A stretch of DNA of 64,000 bases from Rhodopirellula islandica (GTDB taxonomy: Bacteria; Planctomycetota; Planctomycetia; Pirellulales; Pirellulaceae), in contig NZ_LECT01000045.1 in NCBI RefSeq assembly GCF_001027925.1, positions 1 to 64,000 on the forward strand, read 5' to 3'. This document shows, in pieces, positions 25,122-34,543 of this stretch. The position numbers and the translations under genes are program-made. Within the stretch, counting starts at the first letter, position 1; each line of letters begins with the position of its first letter. The notes below the pieces were generated by a model, which worked only from the letters and a program-made list of their open reading frames with translations, made no database searches and had not been told where the DNA came from.

Positions 25122-27320
25122 TCACTTCACGGGACGGACCAAGACCTGCAACTTCTTGTTGTCGTACTGAGCCGCGTTGCTGGCGAAGGTCCAATCGGTG
25201 TGCTCACCCGAGTGATTGCCAATTCCGAGATCGGCGTCCCGTCCTCGCTTCCAATTGTTGAGTGCAAAGACGGTTTCGCGGGCGCCCACGTTGTGGACTT
25301 GCATGCAGCCGTAACCATCCGCGGGCGGCCCGGGTTGGTCACCAAAGTCGAAGGCCGTGCCAGATGCTCCGGGGACTTTCGCGTCATTGCTGGGGCTGTA
25401 ATTGTTGGGCCAAAACTCAATCCGTCCGGTTGAGACACCGGTTCCGTTGGACACGCTGGCATCACTGCAATGGACATTCATCGACTCGACCGCTTGCTGG
25501 AAAGTCGCTTTCGATTCGACCGTGGGGATGGCCAGTTTCTCGATGTCGTCGGTGAACGCATCCATGCTGACGAAGACCGATTTGATGTTGCCGCTGGCAT
25601 CTTCCAGAGAGACCAAGTAGGCGACGCGATCGAACTTGAAAATGTCAGCGTGGCGGTCAATGTCATACTGAATGGAAGCTCCCAGTTTGTTCAGGTCCAG
25701 TTCGTAGACCAATTCGTAGTCGTCCGCACCGGGAATCGTCTGGGCAAACGAGGGGACTTTGCCAGCTCGAAAGGCGGACACGGGCAAACCGGTCGCACCG
25801 CGAAGGTTGGGCTCGGCGAGTTTGTCCCAGGCGAATCGCATGGCGACGGGATGCTGGACCTTGGGGGATGACAGAACGATCTCGTTCCCTTCGATCTTGG
25901 CCGTTGCTGTTTGGAATCCACCTGAATTTGGACCGATGATTTCAAACCAATTGGGCGATTGGTCGTCGCTGGTTTTCAAATCACCGCCGACGTTCTTGAA
26001 ACGCAATCGAAGCTGGCTGCCCTCGGGTTGCATGGATTCCAGTTCCGGACTGTGTGCGACCAAGTCCGTCTTTCCATAGTCATGACGCAGCGCCAGGTCA
26101 GCCAAGCGTTTGCCGACGTCTTGCTTGTTGGGTGGGTGAATGTTGTCCAGTGTGGCGATGTCGTTGGTGACCACCATCGCGGTGTTGGGGATGGTTTGTG
26201 ACGCTGTTTGAGCTTCCCAGAACTTGGCCAGGACCGGGCCTGCTTCATCACCATATTGATAGGGGGCGATCTGCACAAAGTAAAATGGAAAAGGGCCCTG
26301 GTTCCACTTCGCTCGCCAGCCTTCGATCAACGCTTGCATTTTTGCCTTGTACAGCATTCCATCGCCCCGATTGGCTTCGCCTTGGTACCAGATCGCACCT
26401 CGAATGGGCATTTGAATCAGTGGATGAATCATGCCGTTGTAGAGCGTTGTTGGCTGGCCGTGCGATGTGAACGGCGCCAATGAACTGGGGTATTCGGGGG
26501 CGGGTTCGAGGAACGAATCATTTGCCAACGCTTGCTCCGCTTTCGCGATCCACGCCTTGGTTGATTTCAAGTGGTTTTGCAACGCCGATTCATAGGCGTC
26601 GGTTCCCGGTGTTCGCTGAGTGACCGAGTCCGAGATCTCTTTCAGCTCTTTGATTCCTTGGAACCCGACTGGTGGGGTCCAAGGTTCAATGCGAGTGCCG
26701 CCCCAAGACGAATTGACCAAACCGATGGGAACGTTCAGTTCTTGATGCAGTCGTCGAGCCATGAAGTACCCGGCGGCGGTGAATTGGCCGGCGGTCTCGG
26801 GAGAGCAGACCTGCCACGGTGCCAGCACATCGTCCTGGGCGAATGGCGATGGAACGCGAGGCACTTTCATGTGCCGGATTTGCGGGAAGTTTGCCGCAGC
26901 GATTTCCTCGGCCGCGTTGACGCTGGATTGGACTCGCCATTCCATGTTGGACTGGCCCGAGCACAACCAGACTTCGCCGATCAAAATGTCTTGGAGCTCA
27001 ATTTCGTTGTTGCCGGTCACCTTGATCTCAACCGGATCGGCACTCGCCGAGCGACTGGGAAGTTCGACCACCCAGTGCCCTTCTGCGTCGGCTTGCGTGC
27101 TGGCCTGGTCGTCACCGATCGTGACTTGGACCTTTTCCGAAGGTTCTGCCCAACCCCAAACACGGATCGGTTTTTCTTGTTGCAGGACCATATGGTCGCT
27201 GAAGAAGCCGGGCAGTTTGACATCGCCGCGAACAAGACTTGGATGCAAGGCACCCACGGAACTGCAAAGGAACAGAGCCGCGAACAACACGCGGTGAAAG
27301 CGGAATCGAGGGTCAGACAT
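25122..27320 (-). CDS. Sialate O-acetylesterase-family (SASA/DUF303) secreted protein
   Basis: The protein has 732 residues. A signal peptide (FHRVLFAALFLCSSVGALHP, N-terminal 35 residues) is followed by KLPGFFSDHMVLQQEKPIRV and an immunoglobulin-like segment, then the SGNH-type esterase with GEVWLCSGQSNMEW (nucleophile Ser in GQSNM), PIGLVNSSWGGTRIEPW, GAIWYQGEANRG and a DIHPP-like NIHPPNKQDVGKRLA with the catalytic His. Residues beyond about 520 form an extra domain of about 210 residues, absent in short SASA proteins, with no recognised family. It probably deacetylates polysaccharides in the periplasm. It is the last gene of a leftward operon after the SDR (45-nt gap). Confidence 0.88.
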   Translation of the reverse strand: MSDPRFRFHRVLFAALFLCSSVGALHPSLVRGDVKLPGFFSDHMVLQQEKPIRVWGWAEPSEKVQVTIGDDQASTQADAEGHWVVELPSRSASADPVEIKVTGNNEIELQDILIGEVWLCSGQSNMEWRVQSSVNAAEEIAAANFPQIRHMKVPRVPSPFAQDDVLAPWQVCSPETAGQFTAAGYFMARRLHQELNVPIGLVNSSWGGTRIEPWTPPVGFQGIKELKEISDSVTQRTPGTDAYESALQNHLKSTKAWIAKAEQALANDSFLEPAPEYPSSLAPFTSHGQPTTLYNGMIHPLIQMPIRGAIWYQGEANRGDGMLYKAKMQALIEGWRAKWNQGPFPFYFVQIAPYQYGDEAGPVLAKFWEAQTASQTIPNTAMVVTNDIATLDNIHPPNKQDVGKRLADLALRHDYGKTDLVAHSPELESMQPEGSQLRLRFKNVGGDLKTSDDQSPNWFEIIGPNSGGFQTATAKIEGNEIVLSSPKVQHPVAMRFAWDKLAEPNLRGATGLPVSAFRAGKVPSFAQTIPGADDYELVYELDLNKLGASIQYDIDRHADIFKFDRVAYLVSLEDASGNIKSVFVSMDAFTDDIEKLAIPTVESKATFQQAVESMNVHCSDASVSNGTGVSTGRIEFWPNNYSPSNDAKVPGASGTAFDFGDQPGPPADGYGCMQVHNVGARETVFALNNWKRGRDADLGIGNHSGEHTDWTFASNAAQYDNKKLQVLVRPVK

Positions 27321-27365
27321 GGTGCGTGACTTCGGTGGGAAGGAGAGGAAGGAAGGGATCGCGGA

Positions 27366-28223
27366 TCAATGATCGGCGGGAAGGTCCGGTTGTTGCCACG
27401 CACTCATGCCGCCATCAACCAGCAGCGTTTGTCCGTGAACATGTTCTGCCACATCGCTGAGCAGAAAGATGGCGGCTCCCACACAGGCGTCCGCGGAGGG
27501 GATCGTGCCGTTGGGCGTGTGCAACTGCATCCAGGATTCGATCGAAGTGTCGTGATTGACGACGTCGGTCAGCTGCGTTCGAACTAATCCTGGAGCCATC
27601 GAGTTGACGCGAATCCGGTGGGGAGCCAGCGAAACGCAGAGGGAACGCACCATCGCAGCGACGGCACCTTTGGACGTGTCATACGCGGTGTGATCGGGTT
27701 CGGCCAAGAAACCATTGATCGAACCGGTGAACAGGACTCGTCCGGCGACCTGGTTCGCCACCCAGCGTTTCGCGAAGGCCTGGGTCAGGAAGTACCCTGC
27801 CCCGACGTTCAAGTTCATCGTGGTTTGATAGCGTTCCGCGGTCATCTCGAGAAAGGGTGTGTCGATGAAGGTGCCCGCGTTGTTGATGAGCGTGTCCACA
27901 CCGGGCAGCACGTCATCGATTTGTTGCAGCAACCCGTCGACCCAAGATTCGGCGGGTGCCGATAGATCACACAGGATCAACTCCGCACGCTGACCGTTTT
28001 CACGGCAGGCGACCAAGGTGGCTTCCGCAGCGGGATCATGCTGGAGGCCGATCAAGACAACGTCCGCGCCCACGCTGGTCAGGCCGCGCGCGATCGCGCC
28101 GCCGACACCTTGGGTGCCGCCGGTGACAACAACACGGCGCCCATCCAATCGGAAACCCTGGGGATGAAACGCCTTGGGAGATGCCGGCGATGACTCACCG
28201 GAGGGAACTTGTGACGCGTTCAA
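27366..28223 (-). CDS. Short-chain dehydrogenase/reductase
   Basis: The protein has 285 residues of the classical SDR type: cofactor loop VVVTGGTQGVGGAIARG near residue 32, NNAGTF, catalytic Ser in LFTGSINGF, YDTSK (Tyr and Lys) and the C-terminal LLVDGGMSAW. It is a cytosolic NAD(P)-dependent sugar or polyol oxidoreductase by context; the substrate is unknown. The TTG start at 28223 overlaps the stop of the DUF6807 gene (TTGA). The sialate-O-acetylesterase gene follows, so the three look like one carbohydrate-degradation operon. Confidence 0.9.
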   Translation of the reverse strand: MNASQVPSGESSPASPKAFHPQGFRLDGRRVVVTGGTQGVGGAIARGLTSVGADVVLIGLQHDPAAEATLVACRENGQRAELILCDLSAPAESWVDGLLQQIDDVLPGVDTLINNAGTFIDTPFLEMTAERYQTTMNLNVGAGYFLTQAFAKRWVANQVAGRVLFTGSINGFLAEPDHTAYDTSKGAVAAMVRSLCVSLAPHRIRVNSMAPGLVRTQLTDVVNHDTSIESWMQLHTPNGTIPSADACVGAAIFLLSDVAEHVHGQTLLVDGGMSAWQQPDLPADH

Positions 28224-29278
28224 AACGATGGTTCGGTCTTGGAGTAGTCGGCAAAATGCTGCGCCGATTTTTCTCGATCAAAGCCGTCATCATGCAACAC
28301 GATTCGGAAGTGAAGGTCGAGGTGCTCTCCCTCGGCGATCTTGACGCCCTCGTATTCGGGTTGGCCAAAGTGTTGGCGTCCGAATGGGTTGGCTGCGAAC
28401 AATCCATACGTGCGAACGTGCCAGTAGCACTCCGGAAGTGGGTTCTCTGGATGATAAAACATCGTGATGCCAGCGGTGGGCCAGTCGGTTGGCTCGTCTG
28501 AATCGGCTTGCTGAATCGGGCCGCTGTAGTCGACCCACGACGATTTTTTGCCCCATGCCGTGCCGTCCTTCAGGCCTTCCGCGTTTTGTGCGGTTCCGCC
28601 CAGTTTCGAGTCGACCTTCATCGATCCTGCGACGCGAACTCCTAGCGTGCCTTCTTTGGTGTCACCGAGGACAACGTCGCCATCGGTGGCCTTCAGTCGG
28701 ACGTCCAGGTCGATGACGGTGTCACCCTGTGATTCGGTGAATGTCCATCGGCGCTGATCGCTCAAGACGCGTTTGCCGTCTTTGTCGTTCCAGTCGTTGG
28801 TCGTGTTCAGGGTGACGCCGTCTTCGCTTTCGTCTTTCGTGAGCGATGTTTGGACGATGTATCCGGTGTGGGGCGTGGGTTTGTCCAACCAGAAGTCGAA
28901 CTCGTTGACGATCCCGTGGGTGAACCACAGCGAACGGTGGTGATGGTGGTCGTCCTTTTCGTACTGGCCCTTCTCCTCCATCGGGTAGTCGCGAGTCAGC
29001 GGCAATCCCGAGGGCGAATGCAACGGGTAAAGTCCTGGGGTACCGAGCAGACTGGAATGGTGACGGGCGATCAACTTTCCACCCCGATAAATCTCCACAT
29101 CCAGTTGTTTCGAATCCTTCTCATCGGAAGCGACCGTTTTGGTTTCCCAGTTCGCTGTGGCTTCGGCAGCCTCAGGAGGTGCGGCCGTGGCCGATGAAGC
29201 CATCGAGCATGCTGCGATGGCAACGCAGGCATGCTGTGTGAGTTGGCGAAGGAACCGGCGAAAACGCAGAGGATTCAT
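28220..29278 (-). CDS. Exported DUF6807 (PmoA-annotated) family protein
   Basis: The protein has 352 residues from ATG 29278, chosen because it opens a signal peptide (RFLRQLTQHACVAIAACSMA ending SSATAAPP); an in-frame ATG at 29302 is an alternative. The mature part carries the family landmarks: LHSPSGLPLTRDYPM, DDHHHHRSLWFTHG (His cluster near residue 115), FDFW, RRWTF, and near the end FGRQHFGQPEYEGV with LHFRIVLHDDG. Such proteins are often annotated methane oxygenase PmoA, but this is not a methane monooxygenase; they are frequent beside sugar oxidoreductases in planctomycetes. The biochemical role is unknown. It overlaps the SDR by 4 nt and is divergent from the gene at 29514. Confidence 0.8.
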   Translation of the reverse strand: MNPLRFRRFLRQLTQHACVAIAACSMASSATAAPPEAAEATANWETKTVASDEKDSKQLDVEIYRGGKLIARHHSSLLGTPGLYPLHSPSGLPLTRDYPMEEKGQYEKDDHHHHRSLWFTHGIVNEFDFWLDKPTPHTGYIVQTSLTKDESEDGVTLNTTNDWNDKDGKRVLSDQRRWTFTESQGDTVIDLDVRLKATDGDVVLGDTKEGTLGVRVAGSMKVDSKLGGTAQNAEGLKDGTAWGKKSSWVDYSGPIQQADSDEPTDWPTAGITMFYHPENPLPECYWHVRTYGLFAANPFGRQHFGQPEYEGVKIAEGEHLDLHFRIVLHDDGFDREKSAQHFADYSKTEPSF

Positions 29279-29513
29279 CAAGGTGGGTCCGTTTGGGTTC
29301 ATAGTCAGTGGGGATGCGTTTGAACGAGAGGTCGCAATCGTTGTCCGAAGTGATCTCGACGCCAAGGGCATCGGGAGCCTCTTCGGTTTGTTGCGCAACC
29401 ACTCGTTGCGGAGGTGGGACTGGGAGGGGGGGAGTGAAAATCAGCGGGCGATCTGAGCGTTTGATTGGCCAGTTGCTCCTGAGTCGATGGACTATGATAG
29501 AGGGGGACGGAGC

Positions 29514-31514
29514 ATGATGCCATCTTTTCTGAGTTCTGGTTTTTTCGGAGTCGACGCGATGTGTCACCGAGGCGGTTCGAAGCGTTTGATTGGGATGGTT
29601 TTGTTGCTGGTTTTCTTGGGGGGACCCAACCTGTTCGCCCAGCGAGCCAACCAGCGAAACGTCAAAAAGTCAAACGCGAAAACGAAGATTCGCCTTCCCG
29701 AAAGCGTCCGCACGAAGAAGCCAGTGGACATGGACGTCGCTCCCGTCCGCCAATCCAGTCGCCCAGAAATTCGCTACGCAGCGAACGAGCTGGATACCTT
29801 CATCGAACGAGAATTGTTGGCCGAGGGCATCACACCACAAGAACTGGCCAGCGACGAAGTCTTTCTGCGACGCGTTTACCTGGACGTCGCCGGACGCATT
29901 CCCACTCTGGAAGAAGCCAATCGGTTCCTCGAATCCAAATCCAGCGATCGACGGGAAGAGCTGATCGACCAGTTGCTCTCCAGCCCCGACTACGTCAGTC
30001 ATTCGTACAACTGGTGGGCGGACACATTGCGATTGGTCGATCGCCCTCAGCCAAACTTGGTCGCGGATCCCTACAACGGATACGTCAAGGAATCCATCGC
30101 CGAGAACAAACCCTACGACCAGTGGGTTTACGAGATGCTGACAGCGGACGGCAAAGTTTGGGACAACCCCGCGACCGGGTTTCAGCTTCGTGATGATGGG
30201 ATGCCGCTGCCTTACATCGACAACACCGTGCGAGTTTTTCTGGGAACTCAAATCGGATGCGCTCAGTGCCACGACCATCCGTTTGATGAGTGGTCGCAGT
30301 ATCAGTTCTACCAACTAGCAGCATTCACCGCGGGAACCAGCACTCGGATGCGAAAGGGCGATCCCGGATTCGAGAAAACCAATCCCGCGAACGCGCTCAT
30401 CAACGAAGGCAAAAAACGCTACGACAAAGGACGCGTTCCCGGCGAGTTTCAACGCATCGCCCGAGCGAACACCTACATCGTCAGTGAGCGACCGCGACGT
30501 CTGCGATTGCCGCATGACTACGCCTATCGCGATGCCAAGCCGAAGGACTTTGTTGAGCCCAAGGTGCTCTGGGGGGAAATCCCAACTTCTGCGGCCAAGG
30601 CAACGCCGCGTGAGCAGTTCGCCGCGTGGATGACCAGTCCCGAAAATCCTCGGTTCAGTCAAACGATCGTGAACCGACTTTGGAAGCGTTTGATGGGCGT
30701 CGGCTTCGTCGATCCTGTGGATGACATTCGGGACGAGAATCCATGTGTCAATGAAGCCGCGATGGAGCACCTGTGCAAAGAATTGATCCGACGTGGATTT
30801 GACCTGAAAGAACTGACCCGCATTGTCCTCTACAGCCAAACCTATCAGCGGCAAGCGGTCGATTTCGACATCACCGATGGTGAGCTCTACTACTTCCCCG
30901 GCCCCACCGTCCGGCGGATGACAGCGGAACAAGTCTGGGATTCGATTCTGACGCTAGCCGTGGACAACCCCTGGCCTTTCCAACGTCCCACCGCCGCAGA
31001 AATGAAGCCTGTGATGGACCTGGATTTTTCCAAGGTGGATTTTGCGGAGGTCCAGCGACGCTCCGCCAAGTTCAAGGAAACCTATTTCGCGGGCGTCTAC
31101 AAACGCAATCTCAACCAGCACGCCTACCAGCGCAACGTGTTGTGCCGGGCCAGTGAATTGCCTTCGCCACTGCCAGCGGATCATTTCTTGCGTCAATTTG
31201 GTCAAGGTGATCGAGAGGTCATCAATGGGGCCCAAGACGACGCCACCGTGCCGCAGATCCTGGCAATGTTCAATGGCCCGATCACCCACGTGATGTTGGA
31301 ACCCGGTTCGGCTTTGGTCGACAGCGTCCTCGAAGTGAACAACGTCAAGAAACGAATCGATGCGATTTTCCTGAGCGTGTTGACTCGCAAACCATCGACG
31401 GAAGATCGCGTCCTCGCATCGCGTGAACTTTCCAGTCAGAACCAAACCGGTGTCGGCTACGGCAACATCATCTGGGCTCTGCTGAACACACGAGAGTTCT
31501 TGTTCATCCAGTGA
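29514..31514 (+). CDS. DUF1549/DUF1553 protein (PSD1-type, exported)
   Basis: The protein has 666 residues from 29514 (AGGGGG upstream). An ATG at 29559 is an equally good start because it directly precedes a signal peptide (KRLIGMVLLLVFLGGPNLFA). A TATGAT box at 29493-29498 could be the -10. DUF1549 covers about residues 75-290, including VYLDVAGRIPTLEEANRF and a CAQCHDHPFDEW motif near 250 that looks like a CxxCH heme-binding site but may bind metal. DUF1553 covers about 340-640 (NRLWKRLMGVGFVDPVDDIR, ILYSQTYQR). These proteins are typical of planctomycetes and their function is not established. It pairs with the DUF1501 gene 101 nt downstream. Confidence 0.88.
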   Translation: MMPSFLSSGFFGVDAMCHRGGSKRLIGMVLLLVFLGGPNLFAQRANQRNVKKSNAKTKIRLPESVRTKKPVDMDVAPVRQSSRPEIRYAANELDTFIERELLAEGITPQELASDEVFLRRVYLDVAGRIPTLEEANRFLESKSSDRREELIDQLLSSPDYVSHSYNWWADTLRLVDRPQPNLVADPYNGYVKESIAENKPYDQWVYEMLTADGKVWDNPATGFQLRDDGMPLPYIDNTVRVFLGTQIGCAQCHDHPFDEWSQYQFYQLAAFTAGTSTRMRKGDPGFEKTNPANALINEGKKRYDKGRVPGEFQRIARANTYIVSERPRRLRLPHDYAYRDAKPKDFVEPKVLWGEIPTSAAKATPREQFAAWMTSPENPRFSQTIVNRLWKRLMGVGFVDPVDDIRDENPCVNEAAMEHLCKELIRRGFDLKELTRIVLYSQTYQRQAVDFDITDGELYYFPGPTVRRMTAEQVWDSILTLAVDNPWPFQRPTAAEMKPVMDLDFSKVDFAEVQRRSAKFKETYFAGVYKRNLNQHAYQRNVLCRASELPSPLPADHFLRQFGQGDREVINGAQDDATVPQILAMFNGPITHVMLEPGSALVDSVLEVNNVKKRIDAIFLSVLTRKPSTEDRVLASRELSSQNQTGVGYGNIIWALLNTREFLFIQ

Positions 31515-31615
31515 CCGACAGTGCCCTTGTTGGGTGCGTCGTCGATTGACATCGCATCCTCCCTTCTCATCTCACTCATCGCCCGCGTTGCGGTTCACCC
31601 CCACGAGACCGAATC

Positions 31616-32923
31616 ATGGCCGGAATTGAATTCACCCTGGAAGATCGACGACGATTCATCAGCCGGTTGGCGAAACAAACACTCGGCGTGTCATTCGCTG
31701 GTGGAATGCTAGGCGGGCCGTGGTGGGATGAGTTGTCGCCCAGCAGCCGTGCTCTTGCAGAGTCGGCCTCTGCCAAGAAAGCCAAGCACATCATCTATCT
31801 GTTCATGGATGGTGCGATGTCGCATTTGGACACGTTTGATCCCAAGGTTGGTGTCGAAGAAGCTGGCGAAACCAAGCCCATCGCGACTCGAGTGCCCGGC
31901 ATCCAGTTCGGGGATCGTTTTCCAAAACTTTCGTACCTCGCGGGAGCCATCGCGACCGTTCGATCACTGTCCACCGAAACCGGCGCACACGAACAAGGTC
32001 GGTACCTGATGCGGACTGCCTACAAGCAAATCAACTCCATTCAGCATCCCGGCATGGGGGCCTGGATGGTGGACCGGCAAGGTCGTGAGAACAAAGAGTT
32101 GCCGGGCAATTTCTTGATCGGCAGTGGCAACCGGCATCCTGGTGCTGGTTTTTTGCCGCCGGCATTGTCGCCCGTTCCGATTGCCAATGCCAATTCGGGT
32201 TTGCAGAACATCAAGTTGCCGAAGTACTTGGATGAAAAACTGTTCTATCGCCGATTGGCGCTCGCCAATCGATTCGACAAGTCGTTTCAGTCGCAGCGGA
32301 AGAACAACGATGTCGAAGCCTACAACCAGCTCTACTTGGAAACTCGCAAGCTCATGGGAAGCGAGCATTTGAAAGTGTTCGACTTGAACGAAGAGGATGC
32401 CAAGATTCGTGACGCCTATGGTCGCAACTCGTTCGGCCAAGGTTGCTTGCTTGCACGCCGTTTAGTGGAATCGGGAGCCCGGTTTGTTGAAGTCAACTTC
32501 GGTGGCTGGGATATGCACCAAGACCTCTATTCGCGTCTGGACGAGAAGGCGACTCAGGTCGATGACGGGATGGGGTTCTTGCTCCGTGATTTGCACTCGA
32601 AGGGATTGCTCGACGAGACACTGGTGGTTTTGACAACCGAATTTGGCCGCAAGCCGAAGCTGAATGCGAACGCGGGCCGTGATCACCACCCGGGGGTGTT
32701 CTGCAGTTTGCTGGCGGGAGCCGGGATCAAGGGTGGGCAAGTCCTGGGGGCTTCGGATAAACACGGCAGCTATGTCGATGAGTATCCGGTCAGCGTTTCG
32801 TCGTTCAACAAGACCATCGCTGCGGCGGCAGGGTTGCCGCTGGACGAGGAGTTCTTCGCGCCCAACGGACGTCCCTTTAAGATCGGGGGCGACGACGATC
32901 CCATCCCCGAACTTCTTGCCTGA
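31616..32923 (+). CDS. DUF1501 family protein with twin-arginine-like leader
   Basis: The protein has 435 residues. The N-terminus DRRRFISRLAKQTLGVSFAG resembles a Tat signal. The sulfatase/phosphatase-like fold of this family is suggested by HIIYLFMDGAMSHLDTFDPK near residue 60, TGAHEQGRYLMRT, FGQGCLLARRLVESGARFVE, VVLTTEFGRKPKLN and GRDHHPG, which would supply metal ligands of an alkaline-phosphatase-superfamily site. Its partner is the DUF1549/1553 protein upstream; the pair is recurrent in planctomycetes and probably handles polysaccharide outside the cytoplasm, though the substrate is unknown. The EamA transporter gene begins 12 nt downstream. Confidence 0.9.
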   Translation: MAGIEFTLEDRRRFISRLAKQTLGVSFAGGMLGGPWWDELSPSSRALAESASAKKAKHIIYLFMDGAMSHLDTFDPKVGVEEAGETKPIATRVPGIQFGDRFPKLSYLAGAIATVRSLSTETGAHEQGRYLMRTAYKQINSIQHPGMGAWMVDRQGRENKELPGNFLIGSGNRHPGAGFLPPALSPVPIANANSGLQNIKLPKYLDEKLFYRRLALANRFDKSFQSQRKNNDVEAYNQLYLETRKLMGSEHLKVFDLNEEDAKIRDAYGRNSFGQGCLLARRLVESGARFVEVNFGGWDMHQDLYSRLDEKATQVDDGMGFLLRDLHSKGLLDETLVVLTTEFGRKPKLNANAGRDHHPGVFCSLLAGAGIKGGQVLGASDKHGSYVDEYPVSVSSFNKTIAAAAGLPLDEEFFAPNGRPFKIGGDDDPIPELLA

Positions 32924-32935
32924 TGTCAGCTTCCC

Positions 32936-33997
32936 TTGTCAGAATCAGCCCAATTGGTTTCGCATCGTCGTGCTGTTCTGGCGTTGGTCGTGGTCAACGT
33001 TTTGTGGGGATCCTCGTTCCCCTTCATCAAGGCGTTGAATCTGCTCGCTGACGAGCACTTTGGTGTGGATGAACACACGGCCTCGGGGGCGTTCCGTGCC
33101 GCGGCATCGGCATGGATGACCGGATTGCGATTCGCGTTGGCTTTTTTGATGTTCGCGGTCTGTTGCAGCGGGGTGCTTCGACGTGTTCGGTGGCCGCACT
33201 TTCTGGCCGGAATCGCAATCGGGTGTTTGTTCGTCGTCGGCATGGTCTTGCAGGTATCCGGACTGTCGACCATTCCCGCGTCTCGCAGTGGATTCTTGAC
33301 CAGCCTCGCGGTGGTGTGGACGCCCATTCTTGCGACGCTCTTTGAACGACAACGGCCACGACCAATCGTGCTGCTTGCCGGGGGCGTGTCCCTGATCGGC
33401 GTGGCGATACTGACCGGGTTGCTCCAGTGGGCCGACGGCGGCCTGCGTTTCGCACCCGATGGACTGGGGCAGTGGAAAGCTGGTGACACGTTGACGCTGC
33501 TCGCCGTGTTGTTTTTCAGCGGCCAGATTGTCGCTGTCGATTGGTTTGGAAAACGGCTGGATTCGCTCGCGTTCACACCATCGATGTTCGGAACCACCGC
33601 CGTGTTGGCGTTGCTGTTCTTTGCCCTGATTCAACCCAGCATTCCAGAGGTTGCAGCAAGCGATTCAGGCAACTCTGGTTGGTACGCGTTGACGATCCAG
33701 CCCCGGTTCTATGGGCTGATCGTGTTGCTTTCGATCTTCCCGTCTTTGGTCGCATTTTCGCTGATGAATCGATTTCAACCCAGCGTGTCTCCGACGCAGG
33801 CATCGGTGCTCTACACCCTGGAACCACTGATGGCGTCCACCTGGGCCATGTTCATTCCCGGACTGCTTAGCGTTTGGTGTGCCGTTGAGTACGCAAACGA
33901 GAGGTTGACCTTCGAATTGATACTCGGCGGAACCATCCTGATCCTCGCCAACCTGCTGGCCCTCCGGCCAGCCAAGAACGCGCAAGCCGATTGCTGA
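32936..33997 (+). CDS. EamA/DMT-superfamily transporter
   Basis: The protein has 353 residues with about ten hydrophobic helices. It opens VLALVVVNVLWGSSFPFIKA (typical first EamA helix) and contains ISRSGFLTSL-like TIPASRSGFLTSLAVVWTPI at the end of the first repeat, and QASVLYTLEPLMASTWAMF in the second repeat, both matching the two EamA halves. It is an inner-membrane metabolite exporter; the substrate is unknown. The assigned start is TTG at 32936, 12 nt after the previous stop; the ATG at 32923 is out of frame, so the true start is uncertain. It is probably co-transcribed with the two upstream genes. Confidence 0.9.
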   Translation: MSESAQLVSHRRAVLALVVVNVLWGSSFPFIKALNLLADEHFGVDEHTASGAFRAAASAWMTGLRFALAFLMFAVCCSGVLRRVRWPHFLAGIAIGCLFVVGMVLQVSGLSTIPASRSGFLTSLAVVWTPILATLFERQRPRPIVLLAGGVSLIGVAILTGLLQWADGGLRFAPDGLGQWKAGDTLTLLAVLFFSGQIVAVDWFGKRLDSLAFTPSMFGTTAVLALLFFALIQPSIPEVAASDSGNSGWYALTIQPRFYGLIVLLSIFPSLVAFSLMNRFQPSVSPTQASVLYTLEPLMASTWAMFIPGLLSVWCAVEYANERLTFELILGGTILILANLLALRPAKNAQADC

Positions 33998-34543
33998 AAT
34001 GGCGACGCCAGTCGCGGGCGAGTTAGATCAAGAACGCGCGAAATGTGCGTCCGTCTTTCCCTTGCCAGTCCACATTTCACAACCCACCCACGAGTAGGCC
34101 GGATCAATCCGCTTCGGCGCCGCTCCAGCAAATGCCCGATGCCCACCGGCGGATGTTGCCACCCACTTGAGAGGCATCCTCGGCATTTCCAACCCTAAAA
34201 GGTGTCAGGTACCTTTTTGGGGGACTGGGGGATTTGCTTCGTTGATGGTGTCGTCGCGTGATGCGATTGAGGCAGCATTTTCCTGGGTGGAACCGCCTCC
34301 GAACCGTTTCCAGTTCAGAGGCTGCGGGAGCGGCAAATTACCTACTCTTCCAAAAAGGTACCTGACACCTTTTTTGGGCCGTGTCGGGAATTGGATAGGC
34401 ATGTTGGCTGCGTGAATGAACGCACCGGCGGGGGCGAGTGTTCTTTCGCAGCCCCTTTGGATGTGTAATCTTGGTGCCCCGTCCTCGGGATAAAAGTCCT
34501 GGCGGTCACCGAACCGAACGCATCTTCTCTGCCGAAACACAAC
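33998..34543. other. Intergenic region containing a 178-bp mobile-type element
   Basis: About 545 nt with no supported gene. The element at 34197-34374 fills its middle. The rest shows nothing recognisable apart from the leader of the gene at 34544. Confidence 0.5.
34197..34374 (+). repeat. 178-bp palindrome-ended element, copy 1
   Basis: It begins AAAAGGTGTCAGGTACCTTT and ends with the inverted form of the same sequence (terminal inverted repeats of about 24 bp). The interior is nearly identical to 35579-35756, in the same orientation, with about nine differences over 178 bp. It has no coding capacity. The arrangement fits a non-autonomous element of the REPIN or MITE class that depends on a transposase encoded elsewhere. 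Confidence 0.9.
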
